DNA of 64,000 nucleotides from NCBI RefSeq assembly GCF_900102685.1, contig NZ_FMZA01000012.1:1-64000 (forward strand). Reading direction: 5' to 3'. Positions within the stretch are counted from its first letter, which is position 1. Every line of letters begins with the position of its first letter. The translations under genes and the position numbers were made by a program. The notes under the pieces were generated by a model, which worked only from the letters and a program-made list of their open reading frames with translations, did no database searches and had not been told where the DNA came from. Origin of the DNA: Melghirimyces thermohalophilus. GTDB lineage: Bacteria > Bacillota > Bacilli > Thermoactinomycetales > DSM-45169. Shown here piece after piece: positions 42,435 to 49,349 of this stretch.

Positions 42435-43307
42435 ATGTACGTCTTAATCGTCAACCCAACCTCCGGAAACGGGCGCGGCCAGCGAGCAGGGACCCGAGTG
42501 GAACGCTTGCTGTCCCGAATGGGATTCCCCTACCAGGTACAGATCACCCAATCTCCCGGTCACGCAACGGACATCGCCCGCAGCATGCTTCAGGAGAAGG
42601 AACTGCAGGCGGTAATTGCCATCGGAGGAGATGGTACCGTCCATGAGGTGGGCAATGCCCTGGCCGGAACGAAGATCCCCATGGGGTATGTCCCAGCGGG
42701 CTCAGGCAATGATTTTGCCCTGGCCCACGGAATTCCCACCCGACCGGAAGCCGCCGTAAACCGCATCCTGAAGGGAGAAGTGCGTCGGATCGATACCGGA
42801 CGGATCGGAGGTCGCACCTTTGTCGGCTTCGCCGGAATGGGATTTGACGGTCAGGTGGCGGATCGGGTGAATCGGTCCGCCTTTCACCGCCGACTGGGCC
42901 GATTGGCTTACCCCCTCGGTTTTTTGCAAACCTTATGGAATTACCGACCGACCCGCCTGCAATTAACGGTGGATGGCAAGCGCCATGATATGGACGGCGT
43001 ATGGATCGTCGCTGTCTGCAATCAGCCCAATTACGGCGGAGGGATGAAGATGTGTCCTACCGCCAGTTGTCATGACGGGCAGCTTGATTTATGCTGCGTA
43101 CACGACCTAGGACACCGTCAATTAATAAGGCTCTTCCCCCGCGTATATAAAGGCCGGCACATCGATCACCCCTCCATCCAACTTCATCGTGGCTCCCGGA
43201 TCACTCTGGAATCCGACCCTCCCCTCCTGGTCCATGCCGACGGGGAAGTGATCGGCAAAACCCCTCTCACCATCTCCGTCTTCCCGCAATCCCTGTCTAT
43301 CTTGTGA
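42435..43307 (+). CDS. Diacylglycerol/lipid kinase family protein (YegS/BmrU type)
   Basis: A 290-residue lipid kinase. The N-terminal domain has LIVNPTSGNGRG, the nucleotide motif AIGGDGTVHEVGN and VPAGSGNDFAL. The second beta domain has FVGFAGMGFDGQVADRVN and the C-terminal LLVHADGE with acidic metal ligand. Members phosphorylate diacylglycerol, phosphatidylglycerol or related lipids at the inner membrane. The ATG at 42435 is 2 bp after the SDR stop, with AGGTG inside the SDR gene as ribosome binding site. Context suggests a three-gene lipid or sugar-lipid unit. Confidence 0.88.
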   Translation: MYVLIVNPTSGNGRGQRAGTRVERLLSRMGFPYQVQITQSPGHATDIARSMLQEKELQAVIAIGGDGTVHEVGNALAGTKIPMGYVPAGSGNDFALAHGIPTRPEAAVNRILKGEVRRIDTGRIGGRTFVGFAGMGFDGQVADRVNRSAFHRRLGRLAYPLGFLQTLWNYRPTRLQLTVDGKRHDMDGVWIVAVCNQPNYGGGMKMCPTASCHDGQLDLCCVHDLGHRQLIRLFPRVYKGRHIDHPSIQLHRGSRITLESDPPLLVHADGEVIGKTPLTISVFPQSLSIL

Positions 43308-43362
43308 AGGGTCGTCACGATAGAACCCTTCGAAATGGCAGCGGAAACCTCCGTGCTTCCCC

Positions 43363-43494
43363 CTATTTTTTCGGTCCATTTTTATCAACGCGGGCAATGA
43401 TTTGTTGAAGAAAATTGTGAATCCCCTTTTTTACTTCCTTCGGTAAAATGAGATCCTCTTTATGGCAGCGGTCATCCTCCCGGTTTTCTGTCAC
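43363..43494 (-). CDS. Small hypothetical protein, 43 aa
   Basis: A GTG at 43494-43492 lies 6 nt after GGAGG on the minus strand. The frame runs 43 codons to TAG (43365-43363). The peptide is strongly charged, opening TENREDDRCHKEDLILP, then KEVKKGIHNFLQQIIARVDK, an amphipathic helix. There is no homologue I recognise. The clean ribosome binding site, helix-forming composition and lack of an overlapping gene support it as real. It is convergent with the lipid kinase gene. Confidence 0.55.
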   Translation of the reverse strand: MTENREDDRCHKEDLILPKEVKKGIHNFLQQIIARVDKNGPKK

Positions 43495-43657
43495 ACTGAT
43501 CCTCCTTTACTTAAAAAGCAGGCTGACATGGGAACAGACAGCCCGCAATATGACATACCATCGTTTCATGTCAGTCAAATCTAGGTTATCACTGAGTAAT
43601 CCGATGTAGCTAGACGTTCGACGAATAGCCGCTCCTTGTGCGAAGGAAAGGTCTGTC

Positions 43658-43780
43658 CGAAAGAGCGACTTTGCACCCGAGGGCAAGACCCTGCCCGTAG
43701 CGAGACCAGGAAACGGAGTAACCCTGGCAAGACTTGTGCCCGATGGGTGTATTGCGAGACCAAAAACGGAGTACTTAAGG
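43658..43780. repeat. Dispersed repeat, composite copy
   Basis: It starts with CCGAAAGAGCGACTTTGCA, also near 19214. A full unit follows (about 43696-43751) with GTAGCGAGACCAGG, ACGGAGT and GCAAGACTTGTGCCCGATGGG, then a partial unit to about 43780. It lies between the small 43-aa gene and the metal ATPase terminator. Same family as 27023-27126 and 31442-31525, more diverged. Confidence 0.75.
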
Positions 43781-43795
43781 CTCACCTTTTTCTTT

Positions 43796-43828
43796 AAAAC
43801 AAAAGGCGATCCCCACTGGGGACCGCCT
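43796..43828 (-). terminator. Terminator of the metal ATPase gene
   Basis: The stem AGGCG-CCCC / GGGG-CCGCCT spans 43804-43828. The minus strand continues TTTTGTTTT. Confidence 0.8.
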
Positions 43829-43837
43829 GTTATGATC

Positions 43838-45787
43838 TTATCGCAACATCCGCAGTCCATTTAAAATGACCAGCAAGGTGCTGCCCTCATGGCCTACCAC
43901 TCCAAGAGGCAGGGAGATCCCCTGGATAAAGTTGGCCGCGATCAGACAACCGATCACTGCCAGCGCAAAGACAAGGTTCTGCCGGGTAATCGACCAGGTG
44001 CGCTTACCGAGGGCGATTGCCTGCGGCACTTTGTGAAGGTCATCATTCATCAACACCACCCCGGCTGTCTCCAGAGCGACATCGCTGCCCGCCGCCCCCA
44101 TAGCGATCCCGACGGAAGCTCCTGCCAACGCCGGGGCGTCATTCACCCCGTCTCCAACCATCGCTGTCGGGCCGATCTCCCGTTCTAGCTCCTTGAGGGC
44201 TGTCATCTTGTCCTCGGGAAGGAGTCCATAGCGAACCTGATCGATCCCCGCCTGCCGGGCGATCGCCTCTGCTGTTTCCCGCTGGTCTCCCGTCAGCATC
44301 ACCACACGGAGACCCAGTTGCTGCAAGCGTTGGATCGCCGCCTGGGCTTCCGGACGGATGGTATCCTTCAGCGCGATCAGCCCCACCGGGCCAGTGTCAT
44401 CCGCCAAACAGACCACCGTCTTCCCGTCACTCTCCAGAGATACCAACCGGGAGCGGTCGGCATCCTCCGCAAGGATCCAGTCCGGCTTCCCAATACGCCA
44501 TCTGGTCCCGTTCCACTCCGCTTCCACTCCCCGCCCTGTTTGGGAATCGAATCGTTCAGGACGATCCACGGTCATTCCTCGTTTCTTCGCTTCCCGCAGG
44601 ATCGCCTGGGCGATGGGGTGTTCCGACAGCGACTCTAAAACAGCGGCCGCTTTCAACACCTCGTCTTCATCCCGATCCCCCAAAGGCACCACATCGGTCA
44701 CCGCCGGTTCTCCACAGGTCAGTGTACCGGTCTTATCAAAGGCGACCGCTTTAATTCCTGAAAAGCTTTGAACATGAGCCCCGCCTTTAAACAGAATTCC
44801 TTTGCGGGCGCCGTTGGACATGGCGGCCAGCACCGCCGGCATAATCGAAGCGACGACGGCACAGGGAGAAGCCACCACCATAAACACCATCGCCTGATAC
44901 AAGGTATCCCCCCAGCTCCAAGAAAAGAGGAGGGGCGGAAGTACCAGCAAAAGTCCAGTTACCGCCAACACCGCTTTGACGTAAACCCCTTCAAATCGCT
45001 CGATCTTGCGCTGGGAAGGGGGTTCCTGCTCCTCCGCTTCACGGACCAGCTGGAGGATACGGGAGAAGGTGCTTTCCTCAATCGGCCGATCCACTCGGAG
45101 GGTCAGCGAACCGGTTCCGTTGAGGGTTCCAGCAAAAACTTCACTGCCCTCCTCTTTTTCCACCGGCACGGATTCCCCTGTGATCGTCGCCTGGTTGACT
45201 TCCGACAGGCCCTCGGTCACCGTTCCATCCACGGGAATCTGTTCCCCCGGTTTGACCAGCACCATATCTCCCGGTCTCAGCTGATCGATGGAAATCTCCC
45301 GCTCCTCTCCCTGAACAACGATACGGGCGGTCTCCGGTTTCAGGGACATCAAAGCCGACAAATCCCGGCGACTTTTCTGTTCCGAATAAGCCTCCAGCGC
45401 TCCGCTCAGGGCAAAGATAAAGATCAAAAGCGCCCCTTCCATCCAGTAGCCGATACTGGCTGCTCCGGCGGCAGCCAACAGCATCAACAGATTGACATCC
45501 AATTTTCGTTCGTGGATCCAGGCTAAGATCCCTTCCCGTCCTTTGGCAAATCCACCAACAACATAAGCCGCGAGATAGAGAGCTTCGTCGGGGATCAAGT
45601 GGCCGGAACCCAACCAAGCCAACAGGATCAGCAGACCGCTGATCCCTGCCGCCACTGCTTCACCATGGACGCGGACAAAGCTGAACCAGCGGTTTTTCTC
45701 TCTATCGCCTTTGTTTGAGCGGGATGCGTCCGCAGCGGATGTGCGCATCGCCGGTTCCACTCTCGTCATTCCTGTTTGATCGATCAT
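43838..45787 (-). CDS. pfeT: P1B-4-type heavy-metal-transporting ATPase (PfeT/ZosA-like)
   Basis: A 649-residue P1B ATPase without an N-terminal CxxC metal-binding domain. The A-domain TGES is in ATITGESVPVEK, the phosphorylation site is AFDKTGTLT, and MVGDGVNDAPALA is the hinge. The membrane metal site has SPC in VASPCAVVASI and HEGS(T) in the last helix, which mark the P1B-4 group (Co2+, Fe2+, Ni2+ or Zn2+). B. subtilis PfeT, an Fe(II) exporter under PerR control, is the closest functional model. The start ATG at 45787 follows GAAAGGCGG. An exact PerR-type box lies about 150 bp upstream. Confidence 0.88.
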   Translation of the reverse strand: MIDQTGMTRVEPAMRTSAADASRSNKGDREKNRWFSFVRVHGEAVAAGISGLLILLAWLGSGHLIPDEALYLAAYVVGGFAKGREGILAWIHERKLDVNLLMLLAAAGAASIGYWMEGALLIFIFALSGALEAYSEQKSRRDLSALMSLKPETARIVVQGEEREISIDQLRPGDMVLVKPGEQIPVDGTVTEGLSEVNQATITGESVPVEKEEGSEVFAGTLNGTGSLTLRVDRPIEESTFSRILQLVREAEEQEPPSQRKIERFEGVYVKAVLAVTGLLLVLPPLLFSWSWGDTLYQAMVFMVVASPCAVVASIMPAVLAAMSNGARKGILFKGGAHVQSFSGIKAVAFDKTGTLTCGEPAVTDVVPLGDRDEDEVLKAAAVLESLSEHPIAQAILREAKKRGMTVDRPERFDSQTGRGVEAEWNGTRWRIGKPDWILAEDADRSRLVSLESDGKTVVCLADDTGPVGLIALKDTIRPEAQAAIQRLQQLGLRVVMLTGDQRETAEAIARQAGIDQVRYGLLPEDKMTALKELEREIGPTAMVGDGVNDAPALAGASVGIAMGAAGSDVALETAGVVLMNDDLHKVPQAIALGKRTWSITRQNLVFALAVIGCLIAANFIQGISLPLGVVGHEGSTLLVILNGLRMLR

Positions 45788-45932
45788 ATCGAATGCACCG
45801 CCTTTCGCCAATCCCGTTGAGAATAAAATTCATTGTCTAAAGCCCTATAAATGAGAGAAGCTGTCTGCCGACAGCGGCAAACAGCAGGATGGACTGATTT
45901 TTCAAGGGTCGCATTTGTCCCGGCGCTCTTAT

Positions 45933-45947
45933 TTATAATTATTATAA
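45933..45947. promoter_or_regulatory. PerR-type operator
   Basis: TTATAATTATTATAA is an exact match to the PerR box consensus TTATAATNATTATAA. It lies in the 300-bp region between the divergent metal ATPase (-) and DUF423 (+) genes, about 145 bp from each start, so either or both could be controlled. Confidence 0.85.
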
Positions 45948-46087
45948 TGTAAAAGTCATTATTTGTTAACCCCTTTTTTAGACTTGGATTCCTTTTTGTC
46001 AATGGGGTGAACCTAGGTGCGTTCCTTCCGGGAAAGCTTTATACTGAACATGGAATCGAGCAATGTCGTTAAATAGGGGGGACCAAC

Positions 46088-46459
46088 ATGAAGGTCTTTA
46101 TCTTATTAGGAGCGATCAATATGTTTGTAAGCATCGCTCTAGGTGCTTTTGGCGCCCACGGTTTGGAAGGAAAAGTGTCGGAGAGAATGTTGTCCAACTG
46201 GCAGACCGGCGCGCAATACCACATGATCCACGCCCTGGGACTGCTGTTTGTAGGGCTGTTGGCCGGTCGCATCGGAACCAACCCCTTGGTGACCAATGGT
46301 GGTTGGCTGCTTTTAGCCGGGATCATCCTGTTTTCCGGCAGCCTATACATCATGGCTTTGACGAATATCACCAAGCTGGGCATGATCACACCTTTCGGTG
46401 GTGTCTCCTTTTTGATCGGCTGGACACTGATCGCCACCGCCGCGGTGAAAGAACTGTGA
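46088..46459 (+). CDS. DUF423 family membrane protein (YwdK-type)
   Basis: A 123-residue membrane protein with four hydrophobic helices. The family pattern is clear: LGAINMFVSIALGAFGAHGLEGK at the N-terminus and NWQTGAQYHMIHALGLL in helix 2. The GNxxT-type loop follows, then GGVSFLIGWTLIA at the end. Function is unknown. The ATG at 46088 follows GGGGGGACC. It has its own terminator and is divergent from the metal ATPase; the PerR-type box between them may regulate it too. Confidence 0.87.
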   Translation: MKVFILLGAINMFVSIALGAFGAHGLEGKVSERMLSNWQTGAQYHMIHALGLLFVGLLAGRIGTNPLVTNGGWLLLAGIILFSGSLYIMALTNITKLGMITPFGGVSFLIGWTLIATAAVKEL

Positions 46460-46463
46460 TTCA

Positions 46464-46498
46464 AACCATCCCCGCCTTTTTGGCGCGGGTGGTTTTTT
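46464..46498 (+). terminator. Terminator after the DUF423 gene
   Basis: The stem CCATCCCCGCC / GGCGCGGGTGG is followed by six T residues. Confidence 0.85.
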
Positions 46499-46600
46499 AT
46501 ATGCCTCTAACGGCAAAAAGGATTCTTTCGCCATAAGATTGGGGGGGGATCTTGACACTTTAGGTATTTAAAAAAAGTGCCACCAGTTGTACAATAGGAA

Positions 46601-46639
46601 TTGGCATAATCACAAGTAAAGTGATAGGATTACTTGTGA
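46601..46639 (+). promoter_or_regulatory. Peroxiredoxin promoter with overlapping 10-bp dyad
   Basis: The -35 TTGGCA (46601-46606) and -10 TAGGAT (46625-46630) are 18 nt apart. TCACAAGTAA (46610-46619) and TTACTTGTGA (46630-46639) are perfect inverted arms with a 10-nt spacer enclosing the -10. A bound repressor here would block polymerase. Confidence 0.65.
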
Positions 46640-46672
46640 GAAGTCAAAAACACAATGAGGAGGTCCTCAACC

Positions 46673-47329
46673 ATGGAACAAGTGGAAGCGCAAACCCCCA
46701 CCCTCCCTAAAATCGGGGATCCAGCACCGCAGTTCACCGCCAAAACCACCCACGGAGAAATCAGCCTGTCCGACTTCGAAGGGCAATGGGTGGTTCTCTT
46801 TTCCCATCCGGCCGACTTCACCCCGGTCTGCTCCACGGAATTTATGGCCTTTGCCCGGAAAAATGATGAGTTTGAAAAGCGCGACGTGAAGCTGATCGGA
46901 CTGAGTGTCGACAGCCTGCCGTCCCACCTGGCCTGGGTGACCAACATTAAAGAGAAAATGGGTGTGGAAGTCCCGTTCCCAGTGATCGCCGACCTGAATA
47001 CCGCCGTTTCCCAAAAATACGGCATGATCCATCCGGGAGCCAATGAAACGGCTACTGTCCGCACCGTGTTTGTGATCGATCCGAAACAGACGATCCGGGC
47101 AATCATCTATTATCCCCTCAATGTGGGTCGCAGCATCGACGAAATCATCCGGCTGGTCGATGGCCTGCAAACCGCCGACAAATTCAGCGTGGCCGCACCG
47201 GCCGACTGGAAGCCCGGCGAACAAGTAGTCGAACCCGCTCCCGCCAGCGTGGAAGGAGTCAACCAACGTCTCCAAGGGGATCTCACCGGCACCGACTGGT
47301 ACTTGAAAAAGAAAAACCTGGAGGGCTAA
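46673..47329 (+). CDS. 1-Cys peroxiredoxin (Prx6 type)
   Basis: A 218-residue AhpC/TSA family peroxidase. The peroxidatic Cys lies in HPADFTPVCSTEF (residue about 51), with the catalytic Thr three before it and Arg in TVRTVFVIDP. Length and the C-terminal dimerisation domain (after residue 165) fit the Prx6 subfamily, which lacks a resolving Cys. It reduces H2O2 or organic peroxides. The ATG at 46673 follows GAGGAGG. Its promoter has a 10-bp dyad over the -10. The metal ATPase with a PerR box is nearby, consistent with an oxidative-stress neighbourhood. Confidence 0.92.
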   Translation: MEQVEAQTPTLPKIGDPAPQFTAKTTHGEISLSDFEGQWVVLFSHPADFTPVCSTEFMAFARKNDEFEKRDVKLIGLSVDSLPSHLAWVTNIKEKMGVEVPFPVIADLNTAVSQKYGMIHPGANETATVRTVFVIDPKQTIRAIIYYPLNVGRSIDEIIRLVDGLQTADKFSVAAPADWKPGEQVVEPAPASVEGVNQRLQGDLTGTDWYLKKKNLEG

Positions 47330-47345
47330 CTCCCTTCCGAGCCAC

Positions 47346-47374
47346 AACCCCGCTGGATTGGCGGGGGTTTTTTA
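47346..47374 (+). terminator. Terminator after the peroxiredoxin gene
   Basis: AACCCCGC at 47346-47353 pairs with GCGGGGGTT ending at 47369, followed by TTTT. Confidence 0.85.
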
Positions 47375-47483
47375 TAATCCAACGAGCGGCCCTGTACAGG
47401 AGATAGAAACAGAAGATCACTCCACCGCTCACGTACAACATCATGGAAGGTAGTCGAACGGCAAGCAGGCCGAATGGGGGCGC

Positions 47484-47512
47484 TTGACAAAGTTATACGG
47501 GTTCGGTATAAT
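47484..47512 (+). promoter_or_regulatory. Consensus sigma-A promoter of the erm leader
   Basis: TTGACA (47484-47489) and TATAAT (47507-47512) are exact consensus hexamers with a 17-nt spacer. Confidence 0.9.
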
Positions 47513-47545
47513 AATTCGGAGCTTATCTGAAAGGAAGCCCATGCA

Positions 47546-47605
47546 ATGCATTTCTTTATGGCGATGCAATTCAACGGCGGCATCTTTTTCATTCGTTTGC
47601 GGTAA
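47546..47605 (+). CDS. Erm leader peptide, 19 aa
   Basis: A 20-codon frame starts at ATG 47546 behind AAGGAAG (8-nt spacing) and ends at TAA 47603-47605. The peptide ends GIFFIRLR. An R-L-R triplet (the R/K-X-R/K rule) is a known macrolide-dependent ribosome-arrest motif in ErmD-type leaders, and GIF resembles the ErmC leader. Codons for FIR (47588-47597) are complementary to 47679-47688 next to the erm ribosome binding site. This supports drug-dependent stalling that frees erm translation and/or antitermination. The ATG at 47541 gives a different frame and is too close to AAGGAAG. Confidence 0.75.
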   Translation: MHFFMAMQFNGGIFFIRLR

Positions 47606-47693
47606 CAAGAGGCGCAGAACAAAGAGGCTTGGTCGCTCTTCGACCACGCTTATTTGTGCTGCGCCTTTTTCGTTCCATAACGAATGAAAGAGG
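47588..47693 (+). promoter_or_regulatory. erm attenuator: terminator hairpin and ribosome-binding-site sequestering stem
   Basis: AGGCGCAG (47610-47617) plus ACAAA (47619-47623) pair with TTTGT (47653-47657) plus CTGCGCCT (47659-47666). The apex is TGGTCG/CGACCA, and TTTTT follows: an intrinsic terminator. Separately TTCATTCGTT (47588-47597) pairs perfectly with AACGAATGAA (47679-47688), which abuts the erm AGAGG site (47689-47693). Confidence 0.75.
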
Positions 47694-47703
47694 TGCTTTT
47701 TTG

Positions 47704-48531
47704 ATGGGCAAAAAACGGAAAACCTCCGTCTGTCATAGAGAGTTCGGTCAACATTTTATGCACAACCGTCGAACGATCCAGGAAATCATCCAGCTGGCCG
47801 ACTTGAGGCGAAAAGATCATGTTGTTGAAATCGGTGCCGGGACCGGCGCTCTGACGATACCCTTAGCCGAGAAAGCGGGTGATGTGCTGACAGTGGAAAA
47901 GGATCCCCTATTGGCGGAAAAGCTGAGCAGAAAGATACAGGGGCAATCCAACATCCGCCTGATCCAAACCGATTTTCTTCAGATGAATCTCCCCCGAAAA
48001 CCTTTTTGTGTAGTGGCCAACATTCCCTATTCCATCACCACCCCTATTTTGCACAAATTGCTCGATCGGCCAGCCATGCCATTGCAACGAGCGGTGTTGG
48101 TGATTGAAAAGGGGGCGGCCATCCGCTTTACAGGGACTCCGATTCGCGATCCTCGCACGCTGACCTGGAGGATGTGGTTCGACATCAAAAGGGAGCGAAC
48201 CATCCCGCCTGATCACTTTTCACCGCCCCCTCGCGTTGATTCGTCCATCCTCCTCATCCGCAAAAAGAAACATCCCGGGATCGCACCCAGCCATCGCACC
48301 CGGTTTTTGGCCTTGGCCCGAACCGGCCTGCGTCATCCTCACGCTCCCCTGTCCCAGGCGTTCACAGGCGTGTTTACACCCCCTCAGATTACCCGCCTGA
48401 GCAGAAATCTCGGCATCGACCGAGATACGCCGGTGCAATCGTTAAACGAGCGACACTGGGAATTTCTCTTTCAAACGATGCTCCACTACGTGCCACCCTT
48501 CCGGTGGCCGAAGAAAACCAACAGATCCTGA
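47704..48531 (+). CDS. erm: Erm-type 23S rRNA (adenine-N6) methyltransferase
   Basis: A 275-residue SAM-dependent RNA methyltransferase of the KsgA/Erm family. Motif I is VEIGAGTGALTIPLA (about residues 40-54), the acidic motif II is VLTVEKD, and the catalytic motif IV is VVANIPYSITTPIL. N-terminal FGQHFMHNRRTIQEII is the Erm/KsgA opening. Dimethylation of A2058 blocks macrolides, lincosamides and streptogramin B. The presence of an inducible-type leader and attenuator separates it from the housekeeping KsgA. The ATG at 47704 follows AGAGG. A strong terminator closes the unit. Basic C-terminus (FRWPKKTNRS). Confidence 0.92.
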   Translation: MGKKRKTSVCHREFGQHFMHNRRTIQEIIQLADLRRKDHVVEIGAGTGALTIPLAEKAGDVLTVEKDPLLAEKLSRKIQGQSNIRLIQTDFLQMNLPRKPFCVVANIPYSITTPILHKLLDRPAMPLQRAVLVIEKGAAIRFTGTPIRDPRTLTWRMWFDIKRERTIPPDHFSPPPRVDSSILLIRKKKHPGIAPSHRTRFLALARTGLRHPHAPLSQAFTGVFTPPQITRLSRNLGIDRDTPVQSLNERHWEFLFQTMLHYVPPFRWPKKTNRS

Positions 48532-48535
48532 ACAG

Positions 48536-48571
48536 ACCCCCCCGCCTTAGGGCGGGGGGTTGTCATTTTTG
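48536..48571 (+). terminator. Terminator after erm
   Basis: ACCCCCCCGCC at 48536-48546 pairs with GGCGGGGGGT at 48551-48560, followed by a T-rich tail ending in TTTTT. Confidence 0.85.
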
Positions 48572-48916
48572 GTCAGCATATCGAGTTTTAGAACAGGAAA
48601 CATTCCCGCGCATCGCCAACCCGACCCGGTGACAGCCACAGGGATTATGGAGCTCTCAAGCCCGTTGAGCCACCTGTCCAACTACCCAATTCCCCTCTAC
48701 AGAGAATGGAAAACCTCATTAAAGAAACGACTGCTCGGCCAGTCCTCCTCTATTGAGAAACGAGTATTTGGACCGAATAAAGATTGAAAAACGGGTTTTT
48801 TCCCGCAAACGTCGGTACTTCAGACTGCACTGAACCTTTATTAGCGATTCCCGTCAGTCAGATGCGTTGGATGAGGTGCGGATTTCACCGGTACCATATT
48901 GCTTGCGAAATCAAGG
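48572..48916. other. Intergenic region, no gene recognised
   Basis: About 345 bp without a supported gene. A short open frame on the plus strand (48560-48787) lacks a ribosome binding site and coding character. AT content rises toward the promoter at 48917. Confidence 0.4.
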
Positions 48917-48971
48917 TTGATAGTGTTTAAGCCTTTGATCTATAATACAAATATGTAGCAAAGCTACATAT
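48917..48971 (+). promoter_or_regulatory. Promoter and 9-bp dyad upstream of the small thioredoxin-like gene
   Basis: TTGATA (48917-48922) and TATAAT (48941-48946) are 18 nt apart. Just downstream, ATATGTAGC (48951-48959) and GCTACATAT (48963-48971) form a perfect inverted repeat with AAA in the centre, at the transcription start region. It is a probable operator, perhaps for the adjacent MarR protein. Confidence 0.75.
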
Positions 48972-48994
48972 AATTTGACTGAGGAGGATTATGA

Positions 48995-49234
48995 ATGACA
49001 AAAGCAGTTTTTTATCATGCTGGTTGTCCGGTCTGCGCAGATGCTGAACAAGTTGTACTTGAGTATCTCGACAAATCAAAAATCGATACGGAAATCGTAC
49101 ATCTGGGTACCGATGGAAATCGCATTGAAGAAGCAGAGAGAGTTGGTGTTAAATCGGTTCCTGCCTTGGTGATTGACGATAAGGTATACCACATTAATTA
49201 TGGCGCAAGCTTAGAAGATGTAAAAAAAGGATAA
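48995..49234 (+). CDS. Small thioredoxin/glutaredoxin-like protein with CPVC
   Basis: A 79-residue single-domain thiol-disulfide protein. The redox motif is HAGCPVCADAEQVV (Cys 11 and 14), followed by a thioredoxin-fold core and the cis-Pro segment VKSVPALVID. It is shorter than classical thioredoxin, nearer to archaeal glutaredoxin-like proteins. The ATG at 48995 follows GAGGAGG. It has its own operator-bearing promoter and terminator, and lies next to a MarR regulator with a cysteine cluster, suggesting a shared redox response. The two genes are more AT-rich than neighbours, hinting at transfer. Confidence 0.82.
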   Translation: MTKAVFYHAGCPVCADAEQVVLEYLDKSKIDTEIVHLGTDGNRIEEAERVGVKSVPALVIDDKVYHINYGASLEDVKKG

Positions 49235-49241
49235 TGCTGAA

Positions 49242-49276
49242 GTAGGAGGTGTCGGATGAGACACCTCCTACCTTTT
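49242..49276 (+). terminator. Terminator after the thioredoxin-like gene
   Basis: GTAGGAGGTGTC at 49242-49253 pairs with GACACCTCCTAC at 49260-49271, followed by CTTTTT. Confidence 0.9.
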
Positions 49277-49349
49277 TAAACCTAACTTTTATCTGATCAT
49301 GTTTTCATGTAAAATAGACGAAAAATGAACATGTAAGGTATGAAATGAT

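Noticed and set aside
48560-48787. 75-codon plus-strand frame after erm
   Set aside because: It starts inside the erm terminator, lacks a ribosome binding site and has no coding character.
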